17,763 nt of DNA from 20CM-2-65-7 sp035943355 (lineage in GTDB: Bacteria > Gemmatimonadota > Gemmatimonadetes > Gemmatimonadales > GWC2-71-9), in NCBI GenBank assembly GCA_035943355.1, contig DASZCG010000069.1, forward strand, positions 1 through 17,763, read 5' to 3'. The notes beneath the pieces were generated by a model that saw only the letters and a list, made by a program, of their open reading frames with translations, did no database searches and was not told where the DNA came from. Shown one piece after another: positions 5,848-12,289 of the stretch. Every line of letters begins with the position of its first letter. Positions within the stretch are counted from its first letter, which is position 1. The position numbers were made by a program, and so were the translations under genes.

Positions 5848-6735
5848 CTAGGGAGCGCGTAGCACCCGCGCTAGCCCCGCGGCGACAAGCGCGGCCCCAT
5901 CCAATCTCACGCGATCGCCCGAATCCGCGGGCCGGTGCACGACCCGCATCGTGCGCCAGTTTCCCTTCATGATCGTGACGCACTCCTTGCTCACGCGCGC
6001 CAGCGCAATCCCGTCCACGACGACGGGCAACCAGCGCCACGCACGTGCCTGCAGCGCAGCTACGATCGCTGCGCCGATCGTGCCGGGACGGTGCACAAAC
6101 ACTGTCGCTCGGCCGGTGTCGTCCAGACCGTCCAGGTTGATGACGGCCGCATCGGCAAACCAGGAAGCGCGATCACTGGCCAATGCTCGCGCGCCCACCA
6201 AACCGAACTCCTCCGCATCCGGAAACGCCACGCCAATCGGGATGTCGCGAGGCAGTTGGTCGAGCGTCATAAAAACGGTCACGAGCGCCGTGGCATTGTC
6301 GACCGCGCCGGGCGAGTTGTCCGTTACGCGATTCAGCAGCGCGATCGATGCCCCGAGAGCCACAAGGACGAGCGCCGGCACGGGCGCGACGAGCAGGCCG
6401 ACCAGGCCGGCCACCAGCGCACCGAATCCCAACAGGCGAATCGCCATCGAGATGGGCTGGCCTTTGGAGTCGTAATGGGCAACCAACCAGGCGGGCTGGC
6501 GGGCTGGCGGGCCGGCGGGCGGGGCGGGCGGGCGGGCAAGAAGGTTGATGCCGTGTATCACCCGCGGCGCCCCGAGCAGCGCACGCGCGGGACGACCCGT
6601 GAAGGCGTGTTCTTCGACCCTGAATCCACGCGTCGCGAGCTCGCGCGTCAGGATCGCACGAACCTTCTCATGATTGGGAGTTCCCACGAGCCGCGAGATC
6701 GCCAGCTCGCGAAACAGCACGCCGTAGTCAGTCAC
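5848..6735 (-). CDS. M28-family zinc peptidase with internal membrane hairpin
   Basis: Putative co-catalytic zinc aminopeptidase or amidohydrolase of family M28, 295 residues. The metal-site residues are all visible: HYDS (H87, D89), GAVDNATA (bridging D146), DAEEFGLVG (catalytic/ligand E175, E176), NLDGLDD (D202) and VVHRPADS (H267). Between the first two motifs lies a strongly hydrophobic stretch (about 97-136) that reads as two membrane segments, which soluble M28 enzymes do not have there. A Pro/Ala-rich segment (about 68-82), encoded by a G-rich tract, precedes HYDS. No N-terminal signal peptide is seen. The GTG start overlaps the aldolase stop by 8 nt. It is the last gene of the trpS-led unit and is followed by a terminator-like hairpin. 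Substrate unknown. Confidence 0.85.
   Translation of the reverse strand: MTDYGVLFRELAISRLVGTPNHEKVRAILTRELATRGFRVEEHAFTGRPARALLGAPRVIHGINLLARPPAPPAGPPARQPAWLVAHYDSKGQPISMAIRLLGFGALVAGLVGLLVAPVPALVLVALGASIALLNRVTDNSPGAVDNATALVTVFMTLDQLPRDIPIGVAFPDAEEFGLVGARALASDRASWFADAAVINLDGLDDTGRATVFVHRPGTIGAAIVAALQARAWRWLPVVVDGIALARVSKECVTIMKGNWRTMRVVHRPADSGDRVRLDGAALVAAGLARVLRAP
6517..6536 (+). other. G-quadruplex-forming motif
   Basis: On the plus strand five G-runs of three or four are separated by single C residues (GGGCGGGGCGGGCGGGCGGG), preceded by looser GGGCTGGC units from about 6493. Single-base loops make this a very favourable quadruplex motif. It lies in the template strand of the M28 peptidase gene and encodes its Pro/Ala-rich linker. 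Confidence 0.75.
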
Positions 6736-7612
6736 CGCGCACGAGCGCGCTCACACGCTCGCGATCCGCGGTCGAGAGCGGCGCCAGGGGAGGGCGGACC
6801 GGTCCACCGTACAGCCCGACGGCATCCATGGCCGCCTTCACGCCGGCGGGGCCGAACTTGCCGACGATTTCCTTATCGAGCGGTGTGATGCGCTCCTGGA
6901 GGCGGCCGGCGGCCGCCCGATCACCCTGCTCGAAGTCGCGGAGCAGCTGCACACACAGTCTCGGCGCGTAGCAGGCCACGCCGATCACGCCGCCCTGGCA
7001 GCCGAGCTCGAGCCCTGCATACAACAGCGACGCCGAGCCCGCCAGCACCGTCCATCGGGGCACCGCCTCGCGAAACGCCGCGAGATTGCTCAGGTCACCA
7101 GACGAGTCCTTCACCCCAACGATTTGCTCGTGATCCGCCAGCTGCTGCAGCAGCGCCGGATCGAGCGCCAGGTGGGTGTACTTCGGAATGTTGTAGATCA
7201 CCACCGGCACCGGACTCGCGTCCGCCACCGCGTGAAAGTGCGCGACGAGGGTCGCGGCGGTTGTCTGGGCGGAGAAGTAGGACGGAGTGCGCACCAGTAC
7301 GGCATCGGCACCTTCGGCAGCGGCCGCCTTGGTGAGCGCGATCGTTTGCCGCGTCGATTCGCCACCGGTTCCCGCAATCAGCCAGGTGGCATTCGTCGCC
7401 GCCTCTCCCGCGACCGCCACGAGCTGCCGGTGCTCGTCGGGATCGAGCAGGGCCGCCTCGCCCGTGGTCCCGGACACCACGATGCCGTGCACGCCTTCCG
7501 CGCAGAGTTGCGCGACGTTCTGCAGCAGCCGCGCCGGCGCGAGGTCACCGGTCGTAGCGTCGAACGGCGTAGGAATGGGCGCGAAAATTCCCAGCGGCCA
7601 GCGCGAAATCAC
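6728..7612 (-). CDS. DapA/N-acetylneuraminate lyase family aldolase
   Basis: Schiff-base class I aldolase of the DHDPS/NAL superfamily (TIM barrel, cytoplasmic), 294 residues. The catalytic Lys is K168 in VGVKDSSGD, the catalytic Tyr is Y140 in YNIP, and GTTGE (48-52) is the substrate carboxylate loop. In true dihydrodipicolinate synthase YNVP is followed by xRT, whose Arg binds aspartate semialdehyde; here the sequence is YNIPKYT, with Tyr at that position, and the PYY motif is PSY. That argues against lysine biosynthesis and for another pyruvate-using or pyruvate-releasing reaction, such as 4-hydroxy-2-oxoglutarate or another 2-keto-acid aldolase. Automated pipelines would probably still name it dapA. 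The GTG at 7612 overlaps the pilT stop in a GTGA tetramer; the frame stays open far upstream but only as an out-of-frame shadow of pilT. Confidence 0.88.
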   Translation of the reverse strand: MISRWPLGIFAPIPTPFDATTGDLAPARLLQNVAQLCAEGVHGIVVSGTTGEAALLDPDEHRQLVAVAGEAATNATWLIAGTGGESTRQTIALTKAAAAEGADAVLVRTPSYFSAQTTAATLVAHFHAVADASPVPVVIYNIPKYTHLALDPALLQQLADHEQIVGVKDSSGDLSNLAAFREAVPRWTVLAGSASLLYAGLELGCQGGVIGVACYAPRLCVQLLRDFEQGDRAAAGRLQERITPLDKEIVGKFGPAGVKAAMDAVGLYGGPVRPPLAPLSTADRERVSALVRGD

Positions 7613-8772
7613 TGCGGCAGCATGTTGGACAAGTCGTCCGCGATGACCGCCGGCTTCACCTCGCCCTGCGCCGGCGCCGGTTGGGCCGGCACGCTCGCCC
7701 GCGGGCGGCGCCGCAACGTGCGCACTTGCAGCTGGAAGTCGGACGGATTGGAAGAGGCAGCGAGGGCCGTCTCGAAGGTCACCACGTCTTCGGCAACGAG
7801 ATCCATCAGATGTTGGTCGAACGTCTGCATGCCGTACTGCTCGCGCGAGGCCTTGATGTAGTCGGGGAGCGAGGCGGTCCGATCGCGCTCGCGAATCATG
7901 TCGCGTGCCGCGCCGGTGGCGAGCAGGACCTCGAGCGCGGCGACACGGCCGTGCCCGTCGGCGCGCGGCAGCAGCCGCTGCGACACGACCGCGTGCAGCG
8001 CCTCCGACAGTCGCAGCCGCGCCATGTCCTGCTCCTCCGGCGGAAACATCGAGATGATCCGGTTCACGGTCGTGACCGCATCCGGCGTGTGCAGCGTCGA
8101 GATCAGCAGGTGACCGGTCTCCGCGGCCTTCATCGCGGTGTCCATGGTCTCGGCATCGCGCATTTCCCCGATCAGGATGACGTCGGGGTCCTGGCGCAGC
8201 GCGGCGCGCAGCCCGGTGCGGAAATCGTCCGTGTCCACGCCGATTTCGCGCTGCGTCACCGAGCAATTGATGTCGCGATGCAGGAACTCGATCGGATTCT
8301 CGAGCGTGAGAATGTGGCGGTGCTGGGCCTGATTGATATGGTTGATGATCGCCGCCATCGTCGAGCTCTTCCCCGACCCCGTGACCCCCGTGACGAGAAT
8401 CATGCCGCGCTCGGCGGTCCCGACGTCGCCAAGCACCGCGGGAAGCTTCAACGTCTCGAACGTGGGCACGTCGAACGGGATGACGCGCATCACGATCATG
8501 AACGACGAACGCTGCCGCAGGATGTTGACGCGGAACCGGCCGATCCCCGGCATGCCCCAGGAGCAATCGTAGTCCCGCAGCTTGTCGATGCGATGGCGAT
8601 CGTCGTCGTTGGCAATGAGTCGCTGAGCGATCGCCCTGGTCTGGTCGGGCGTCAGGCGCTGCTTGGTGAGGGGAACCAGCCGTCCATCGATGCGCGCCCG
8701 GAAGACGTCGCCGGCCTTGATGTGCAGGTCGGACGCCCCGCGGTCCACGGCGGCCTTGATGATCTTTTCCAT
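7609..8772 (-). CDS. pilT: type IV pilus retraction ATPase, PilT/PilU family
   Basis: Hexameric secretion-family ATPase that powers pilus retraction and twitching at the inner face of the cytoplasmic membrane; 387 residues. The N-terminal PAS-like domain begins MEKIIKAAVDRGASDLHIKAG. Walker A is GVTGSGKS (129-136), the Walker B-like block is DVILIGEMRD (197-206) and the His box is HLLISTLHT (221-229). GMQTFDQHL is the PilT-like C-terminal motif; beyond it is a basic, Pro-rich tail of about 50 residues. PilT and PilU cannot be separated with confidence. The ATG directly abuts the stop of the dehydrogenase gene. No other pilus gene is in the window, and the placement among tryptophanyl-tRNA synthetase and metabolic genes is unusual. 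The assignment as an ATPase of this family is secure. Confidence 0.93.
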   Translation of the reverse strand: MEKIIKAAVDRGASDLHIKAGDVFRARIDGRLVPLTKQRLTPDQTRAIAQRLIANDDDRHRIDKLRDYDCSWGMPGIGRFRVNILRQRSSFMIVMRVIPFDVPTFETLKLPAVLGDVGTAERGMILVTGVTGSGKSSTMAAIINHINQAQHRHILTLENPIEFLHRDINCSVTQREIGVDTDDFRTGLRAALRQDPDVILIGEMRDAETMDTAMKAAETGHLLISTLHTPDAVTTVNRIISMFPPEEQDMARLRLSEALHAVVSQRLLPRADGHGRVAALEVLLATGAARDMIRERDRTASLPDYIKASREQYGMQTFDQHLMDLVAEDVVTFETALAASSNPSDFQLQVRTLRRRPRASVPAQPAPAQGEVKPAVIADDLSNMLPQ

Positions 8773-9810
8773 TCAGTACCCGGCTTCCAGGTCGACGACG
8801 TTCGTGAGGGGCGCACCTGCAAGATAGCGTTTGATGTTGTCCACGATCAAAGCCGTCTCCCGCTCCCAGAAGCGGTTGGTGACCGCGCTCACATGGGGGC
8901 TCATCAGCACGCGCGGGTGCTTCCAGAAGGGATGCCCAGCCGGCAGCGGCTCCGTCGCGAAGACATCCAGCGCGGCGCCGCGCAGGTGCCCCGACTCGAG
9001 CAGCGCCAGCAGCGCCTGTTCGTCGAGCAGCGAGCCGCGCGACACGTTGATCACGAGCGCGCCGGGCGGCAGGCGCTCCAGCACCTGGCGATTCACGGCG
9101 CCGGCCGTCTCCGCCGTGTGCGGGGCCGCGATCACGAGGCAATCGCTTTCCGCGGCGAGTCGCAGCAGCTCGTTGAGACCACCCACCCAGCGGACACCGT
9201 CGGGACCGCCCCGGCGCGGCTGGCGGCGCACGCCCGCCACCGGCATCTCGAGACCTGCCGCGCGGTGCGCGACCGCGTTACCGATCCCGCCGAGGCCGAG
9301 AATGCCGACACGCACATCGCGCAGCTCGGGGAGCGTTTCGGCGTGATCGGCGAATTCTTCCTTGGCCCAGCGTCCGTCGCGCTGCGCGGCCGCCATGCGG
9401 TCCAGCCCGCGCGCGAAGTACGCGATCGCGGCGATGACCCAATCGGCAATCGGCGCGGCGTGCACGCCGGCGGAGTTCGTCAGCTGAATACCGCTGCCGC
9501 GCAGCTGGGCGATGCTCGAGCCGATGCCGGCCGTGCCGCTATGCACCCAGCGCAGCGTTCCCTTGCCCGCCGCCGCGACGCCGGCCGCGATCCCGTAGCC
9601 GATGTAGATCTCGGCGCCCTGCGCGGCCGTGATGGCTTCAGCCGATCCGCTGCCCGACGCGCCGTCGCCATCCGATGAAGCGGGAGTGCCGATCTCGACG
9701 AGCTCCCACTGCGTGCCCAGCGCCGCACCGATTTCGCCCACCCGCGCGGGCGGGATGCGCCAGGACGCGCGTGGCGAAGCGAGATCGACAACCAGGCGCC
9801 GCGCCGTCAC
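8773..9810 (-). CDS. D-isomer 2-hydroxyacid dehydrogenase, GhrA-like
   Basis: NAD(P)H-dependent 2-hydroxyacid dehydrogenase reducing a 2-oxo acid, plausibly glyoxylate or hydroxypyruvate; 345 residues, cytoplasmic. The nucleotide loop is GLGGIG (172-177), and the catalytic triad is R258 (NVSRGS), E287 (DVFATEPLP) and H306 (SPHVSAVT). After the second strand of the Rossmann fold the sequence is GVRRQPRR, and basic residues there favour NADP(H), as in E. coli GhrA, which the C-terminal half also resembles (inference). The N-terminal part carries a Ser/Gly-rich insert (about 44-57). The GTG start overlaps the mgtC-like stop in a GTGA tetramer, and the stop abuts the pilT ATG. Formate, phosphoglycerate or lactate dehydrogenase activity is less likely but not excluded. 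Confidence 0.88.
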   Translation of the reverse strand: MTARRLVVDLASPRASWRIPPARVGEIGAALGTQWELVEIGTPASSDGDGASGSGSAEAITAAQGAEIYIGYGIAAGVAAAGKGTLRWVHSGTAGIGSSIAQLRGSGIQLTNSAGVHAAPIADWVIAAIAYFARGLDRMAAAQRDGRWAKEEFADHAETLPELRDVRVGILGLGGIGNAVAHRAAGLEMPVAGVRRQPRRGGPDGVRWVGGLNELLRLAAESDCLVIAAPHTAETAGAVNRQVLERLPPGALVINVSRGSLLDEQALLALLESGHLRGAALDVFATEPLPAGHPFWKHPRVLMSPHVSAVTNRFWERETALIVDNIKRYLAGAPLTNVVDLEAGY

Positions 9811-10493
9811 TCCCCCGTGGAGACCGTACGGACGTGGTTGTGATGCAGCAGGGTCACCACTGCCTGATCGTAGAGGCGCTTCGACCCGCGCAATTCCAAT
9901 TCGATCACGAGATCCACGTTCTCCTGCCGGTTCGAGACGGTCACGATCTCGAGACCGGTCCGGCGCACCAGCGTTTCCAGGTCCTCGAGCACCGTCGGCC
10001 CCTGCCGCGCGTGAATGGTGATCGTCGAGCGCATCGAGTGACTCTGCACGATCTTCTCGGCGCGCCCCAGCCCGGCGAGCACCACGAGCACGACGAGCGT
10101 GGTACCGACCCCTTCGAGGTAGTAACCACTGCCGAGCGCGATGCCGATCGCGGCGACGACCCAGATCGTGGCGGCGCTGGTCAGTCCCACCACGGCGCCG
10201 CGCGCATGTAGAATGGTTCCCGCCCCGATGAAACCGACGCCGGTCACGATCTGCGCGGCCACGCGCGTCGTGTCCGTGCCGGCGAGAATCGCTCCAGTGC
10301 TTCCGGTGAGCATCGCGAGCGAGAGGTGCGTGTAGAGAACCGATCCGATGCAGATCAGGATATTGGTCCGCAGGCCCGCGGGCTTGCCGCCCAGCTCGCG
10401 CTCCAGCCCGATCGCGCCACCGAGCACCGTCGCCAACCCGAGCTGCAGCATGAGATCGAGACGGAAGATCTCTATTATTCGGCTCGCCATCAT
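9807..10493 (-). CDS. MgtC/SapB family membrane protein
   Basis: Inner-membrane protein of the MgtC/SapB family, 228 residues. Signatures are GLERELGGKPAGLRTNILIC near the N-terminus, RVAAQIVTGVGFIGAGTIL, and VVGLTSAATIWVVAAIGIA, within four or five hydrophobic segments covering about residues 15-145. A soluble C-terminal domain (about 150-228) resembles the ACT-like tail of MgtC. In Salmonella MgtC aids growth in low Mg2+ and inside macrophages by acting on the F-type ATP synthase; in environmental bacteria the role is unknown and the family is broad. The start overlaps the trpS stop (TGATG), and the stop overlaps the dehydrogenase start. No Mg2+-responsive leader is visible; it appears to depend on trpS transcription. 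Confidence 0.92.
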   Translation of the reverse strand: MMASRIIEIFRLDLMLQLGLATVLGGAIGLERELGGKPAGLRTNILICIGSVLYTHLSLAMLTGSTGAILAGTDTTRVAAQIVTGVGFIGAGTILHARGAVVGLTSAATIWVVAAIGIALGSGYYLEGVGTTLVVLVVLAGLGRAEKIVQSHSMRSTITIHARQGPTVLEDLETLVRRTGLEIVTVSNRQENVDLVIELELRGSKRLYDQAVVTLLHHNHVRTVSTGE

Positions 10494-11482
10494 CAGTCCT
10501 CGCCAGGTTTCAGGAACCCCATCCGATCGCGCACTTCGGCGATGGTGCGCCGCGCGAGCTTGCGCGCCTTGTCGGCTCCGGCGCGCAGCCGCGCCATCAC
10601 GCCGGCGGGGTCGCGCTGCAGCGCCGCCGCCCGCTCACGCATCGGGGCGAGCGTGGCGATCATGTTGTCCGCGAGCTTGCGCTTGCAGTCGATGCAGCCC
10701 CACCCCGCGGTGCGGCATTTGTCCGCGACTTCTGCGACCGTTGCCGGCGGCGAGAATCCCTGGTGCAGCGTGAAGATGTTGCAGATCTCGGGCGTGCCGG
10801 GATCCTTCCGCGTCACGCGGGCCGGATCGGTGGCGGCCGGCCGCAGCTTCTCCCAAATCGCTTCCGGCGACTCGAACAGGCCGATGGTGTTCCCCAGGCT
10901 CTTGGACATCTTTGCCTTGCCGTCGAGACCCAGCACCCGTTTGGTCTTGGTGAGCAGCGGTTGCGGCTCGGGGAAATAGCCGGCGCCGTAGCGCGCGTTC
11001 CAGCGGCGCGCGATTTCCCGCATCAGCTCGAGGTGTTGAACCTGATCCTCTCCCACCGGGACCAGGCTAGCTTTATAGAGCAATACGTCCGCCGCCTGCA
11101 GGACGGGATAGGCCAGCAGTCCCGCAAAGATGCTCTCCTGGCGCTGCGCTTTGTCCTTGAATTGCGTTTGGCGTTCGAGCTCACCAAGTGGCGTCACCGA
11201 CGTGAGCAGCCAATTGAGCTCGGTGTGCTCGGCGACGTGCGACTGAACGAACACGATGCACGTGTCAGGATCGAGACCGGCGGCGTAGAGGCTCACCGCC
11301 ATATCGAGCGTAAGCGAAGACAAACTCTGGGGGTCGTAGTCCTGCGTGATCGCATGCAGGTCCACGATGCAAAACAGCGAGTCATACTGGGTCTGTAGCC
11401 CGACCCAGTTCTGCACCGCGCCGAGGTAGTTGCCGATGTGGAGTTCGCCGGAGGGCTGGATGCCGCTAAAAATACGTGTCAT
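10493..11482 (-). CDS. trpS: tryptophanyl-tRNA synthetase
   Basis: Class I aminoacyl-tRNA synthetase charging tRNA-Trp; 329 residues, the standard bacterial length. The HIGH-type motif is HIGN (15-18) in SGELHIGNYLGA, and the KMSKS motif is intact at 191-195 (KAKMSKSLGNTI). The Trp-pocket region VPVGEDQVQHLELMREIARR and the C-terminal WGCIDCKRKLADNM are typical. The ATG at 11482 leaves only 12 nt to the divergent GTG of the monophosphatase gene, so its promoter must lie inside the neighbouring coding region or partly overlap it. No SD-like sequence is seen in the short gap. It heads the unit running to the M28 peptidase. Confidence 0.97.
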   Translation of the reverse strand: MTRIFSGIQPSGELHIGNYLGAVQNWVGLQTQYDSLFCIVDLHAITQDYDPQSLSSLTLDMAVSLYAAGLDPDTCIVFVQSHVAEHTELNWLLTSVTPLGELERQTQFKDKAQRQESIFAGLLAYPVLQAADVLLYKASLVPVGEDQVQHLELMREIARRWNARYGAGYFPEPQPLLTKTKRVLGLDGKAKMSKSLGNTIGLFESPEAIWEKLRPAATDPARVTRKDPGTPEICNIFTLHQGFSPPATVAEVADKCRTAGWGCIDCKRKLADNMIATLAPMRERAAALQRDPAGVMARLRAGADKARKLARRTIAEVRDRMGFLKPGED

Positions 11483-11494
11483 GGGCGATGCAAG

Positions 11495-12289
11495 GTGCGA
11501 GATTACAACGACTTAGTCAAGATCGCGACGAGCGTCGCGGCGCACGCCGCTGATTATCTTCGCACGGCGGTCCGGCCGGCGTGGCAGGCGTGGACCGAAA
11601 AGGCGCAGCACGATTTCGTCACGGATATCGATCGCGGCTCAGAAAAACTGATCGCCGCAGCGCTGCAGCGCGCCGTCCCGGGGTCGCTGGTCGTTGGTGA
11701 AGAACTGACGCCTGCCCTCGTCGCGCAGGGCGACGTCGTGTGGATCGTTGATCCGCTGGATGGCACGACGAACTTTCTGCACGGGTTTCCGAACTACGCG
11801 GTGTCAATCGGGTGCGTGGTGAGCGGTGCGCTGTGCGCGGGAGTCGTTCACGACGTGACACGCAATATCGTCTATCGCGCGTGGCGCGGGGGCGGAGCGT
11901 GGAGGGACGACGCGCGGATGACCGTCTCCGCGATCACCGATCCGCGGCGCGCGCTGATCGCGACGGGATTCCCGTTTCGCCAGTTGGGCGGGCTCGAGAA
12001 ATATTTGCGCCAGTTTGCCGCCGTCACACGCAACACGAGCGGCATTCGCCGGGCCGGATCCGCCGCGCTCGATTTGGCGCATGTCGCGGCGGGAAACTTC
12101 GACGCATTCTGGGAGCAGGGCCTGGCGGCCTGGGATCTCGCGGCCGGTGTCGTGCTGATCCGCGAAGCCGGCGGCCGGATTACGCGCCCGGATGGAAACG
12201 AAGACGTCTTGGGTGAAGGGGGTGGTGAGGTGGTGGGAGGCAACCCGGTGATGCACGAGTGGCTGCTCGATCGCTTGAGGGATCCGTGA
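11495..12289 (+). CDS. inositol monophosphatase family protein
   Basis: Mg2+-dependent phosphatase of the inositol monophosphatase family, 264 residues; the substrate could be inositol-1-phosphate or a related sugar or nucleotide phosphate (for example histidinol phosphate). The metal site is complete: GEE (68-70), DPLDGTTN (86-93) and WDLAAG with the last Asp ligand (W213-D214). FLHGFPNYAVSIG is characteristic. The GTG at 11495 is preferred because it starts just ahead of the family-conserved first helix; the in-frame ATG at 11438 would overlap trpS by 45 nt and add 19 non-conserved residues. It overlaps the ftcD start in a GTGA tetramer, so the two are probably cotranscribed. An AT-rich TAAAAA at 11467-11472, inside trpS, is the only -10-like sequence nearby. 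Confidence 0.9.
   Translation: MRDYNDLVKIATSVAAHAADYLRTAVRPAWQAWTEKAQHDFVTDIDRGSEKLIAAALQRAVPGSLVVGEELTPALVAQGDVVWIVDPLDGTTNFLHGFPNYAVSIGCVVSGALCAGVVHDVTRNIVYRAWRGGGAWRDDARMTVSAITDPRRALIATGFPFRQLGGLEKYLRQFAAVTRNTSGIRRAGSAALDLAHVAAGNFDAFWEQGLAAWDLAAGVVLIREAGGRITRPDGNEDVLGEGGGEVVGGNPVMHEWLLDRLRDP

Noticed and set aside
5762..6040. N-terminal extension of purA to 522 codons
   Set aside because: It would translate through the terminator-like hairpins and the M28 peptidase 3' end; the GTG at 5761 has a good ribosome binding site and gives the family length.
7613..9142. N-terminal extension of the aldolase frame to 804 codons
   Set aside because: The added part is an out-of-frame reading of pilT and the dehydrogenase on the same strand; the GTG at 7612 gives a full-length family member.
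7681..9678. Long plus-strand open frame (665 codons) opposite pilT and the dehydrogenase
   Set aside because: Arg/His/Asp-rich shadow translation with no domain signal; the minus-strand genes have intact catalytic motifs.
11438..11494. Upstream ATG for the monophosphatase gene
   Set aside because: It would add 19 non-conserved residues and overlap trpS by 45 nt on the opposite strand.
11515..11520. TTGACT as a -35 element for trpS
   Set aside because: No -10-like hexamer at 16-18 nt; the nearest, TAATCT, is only 9 nt away.
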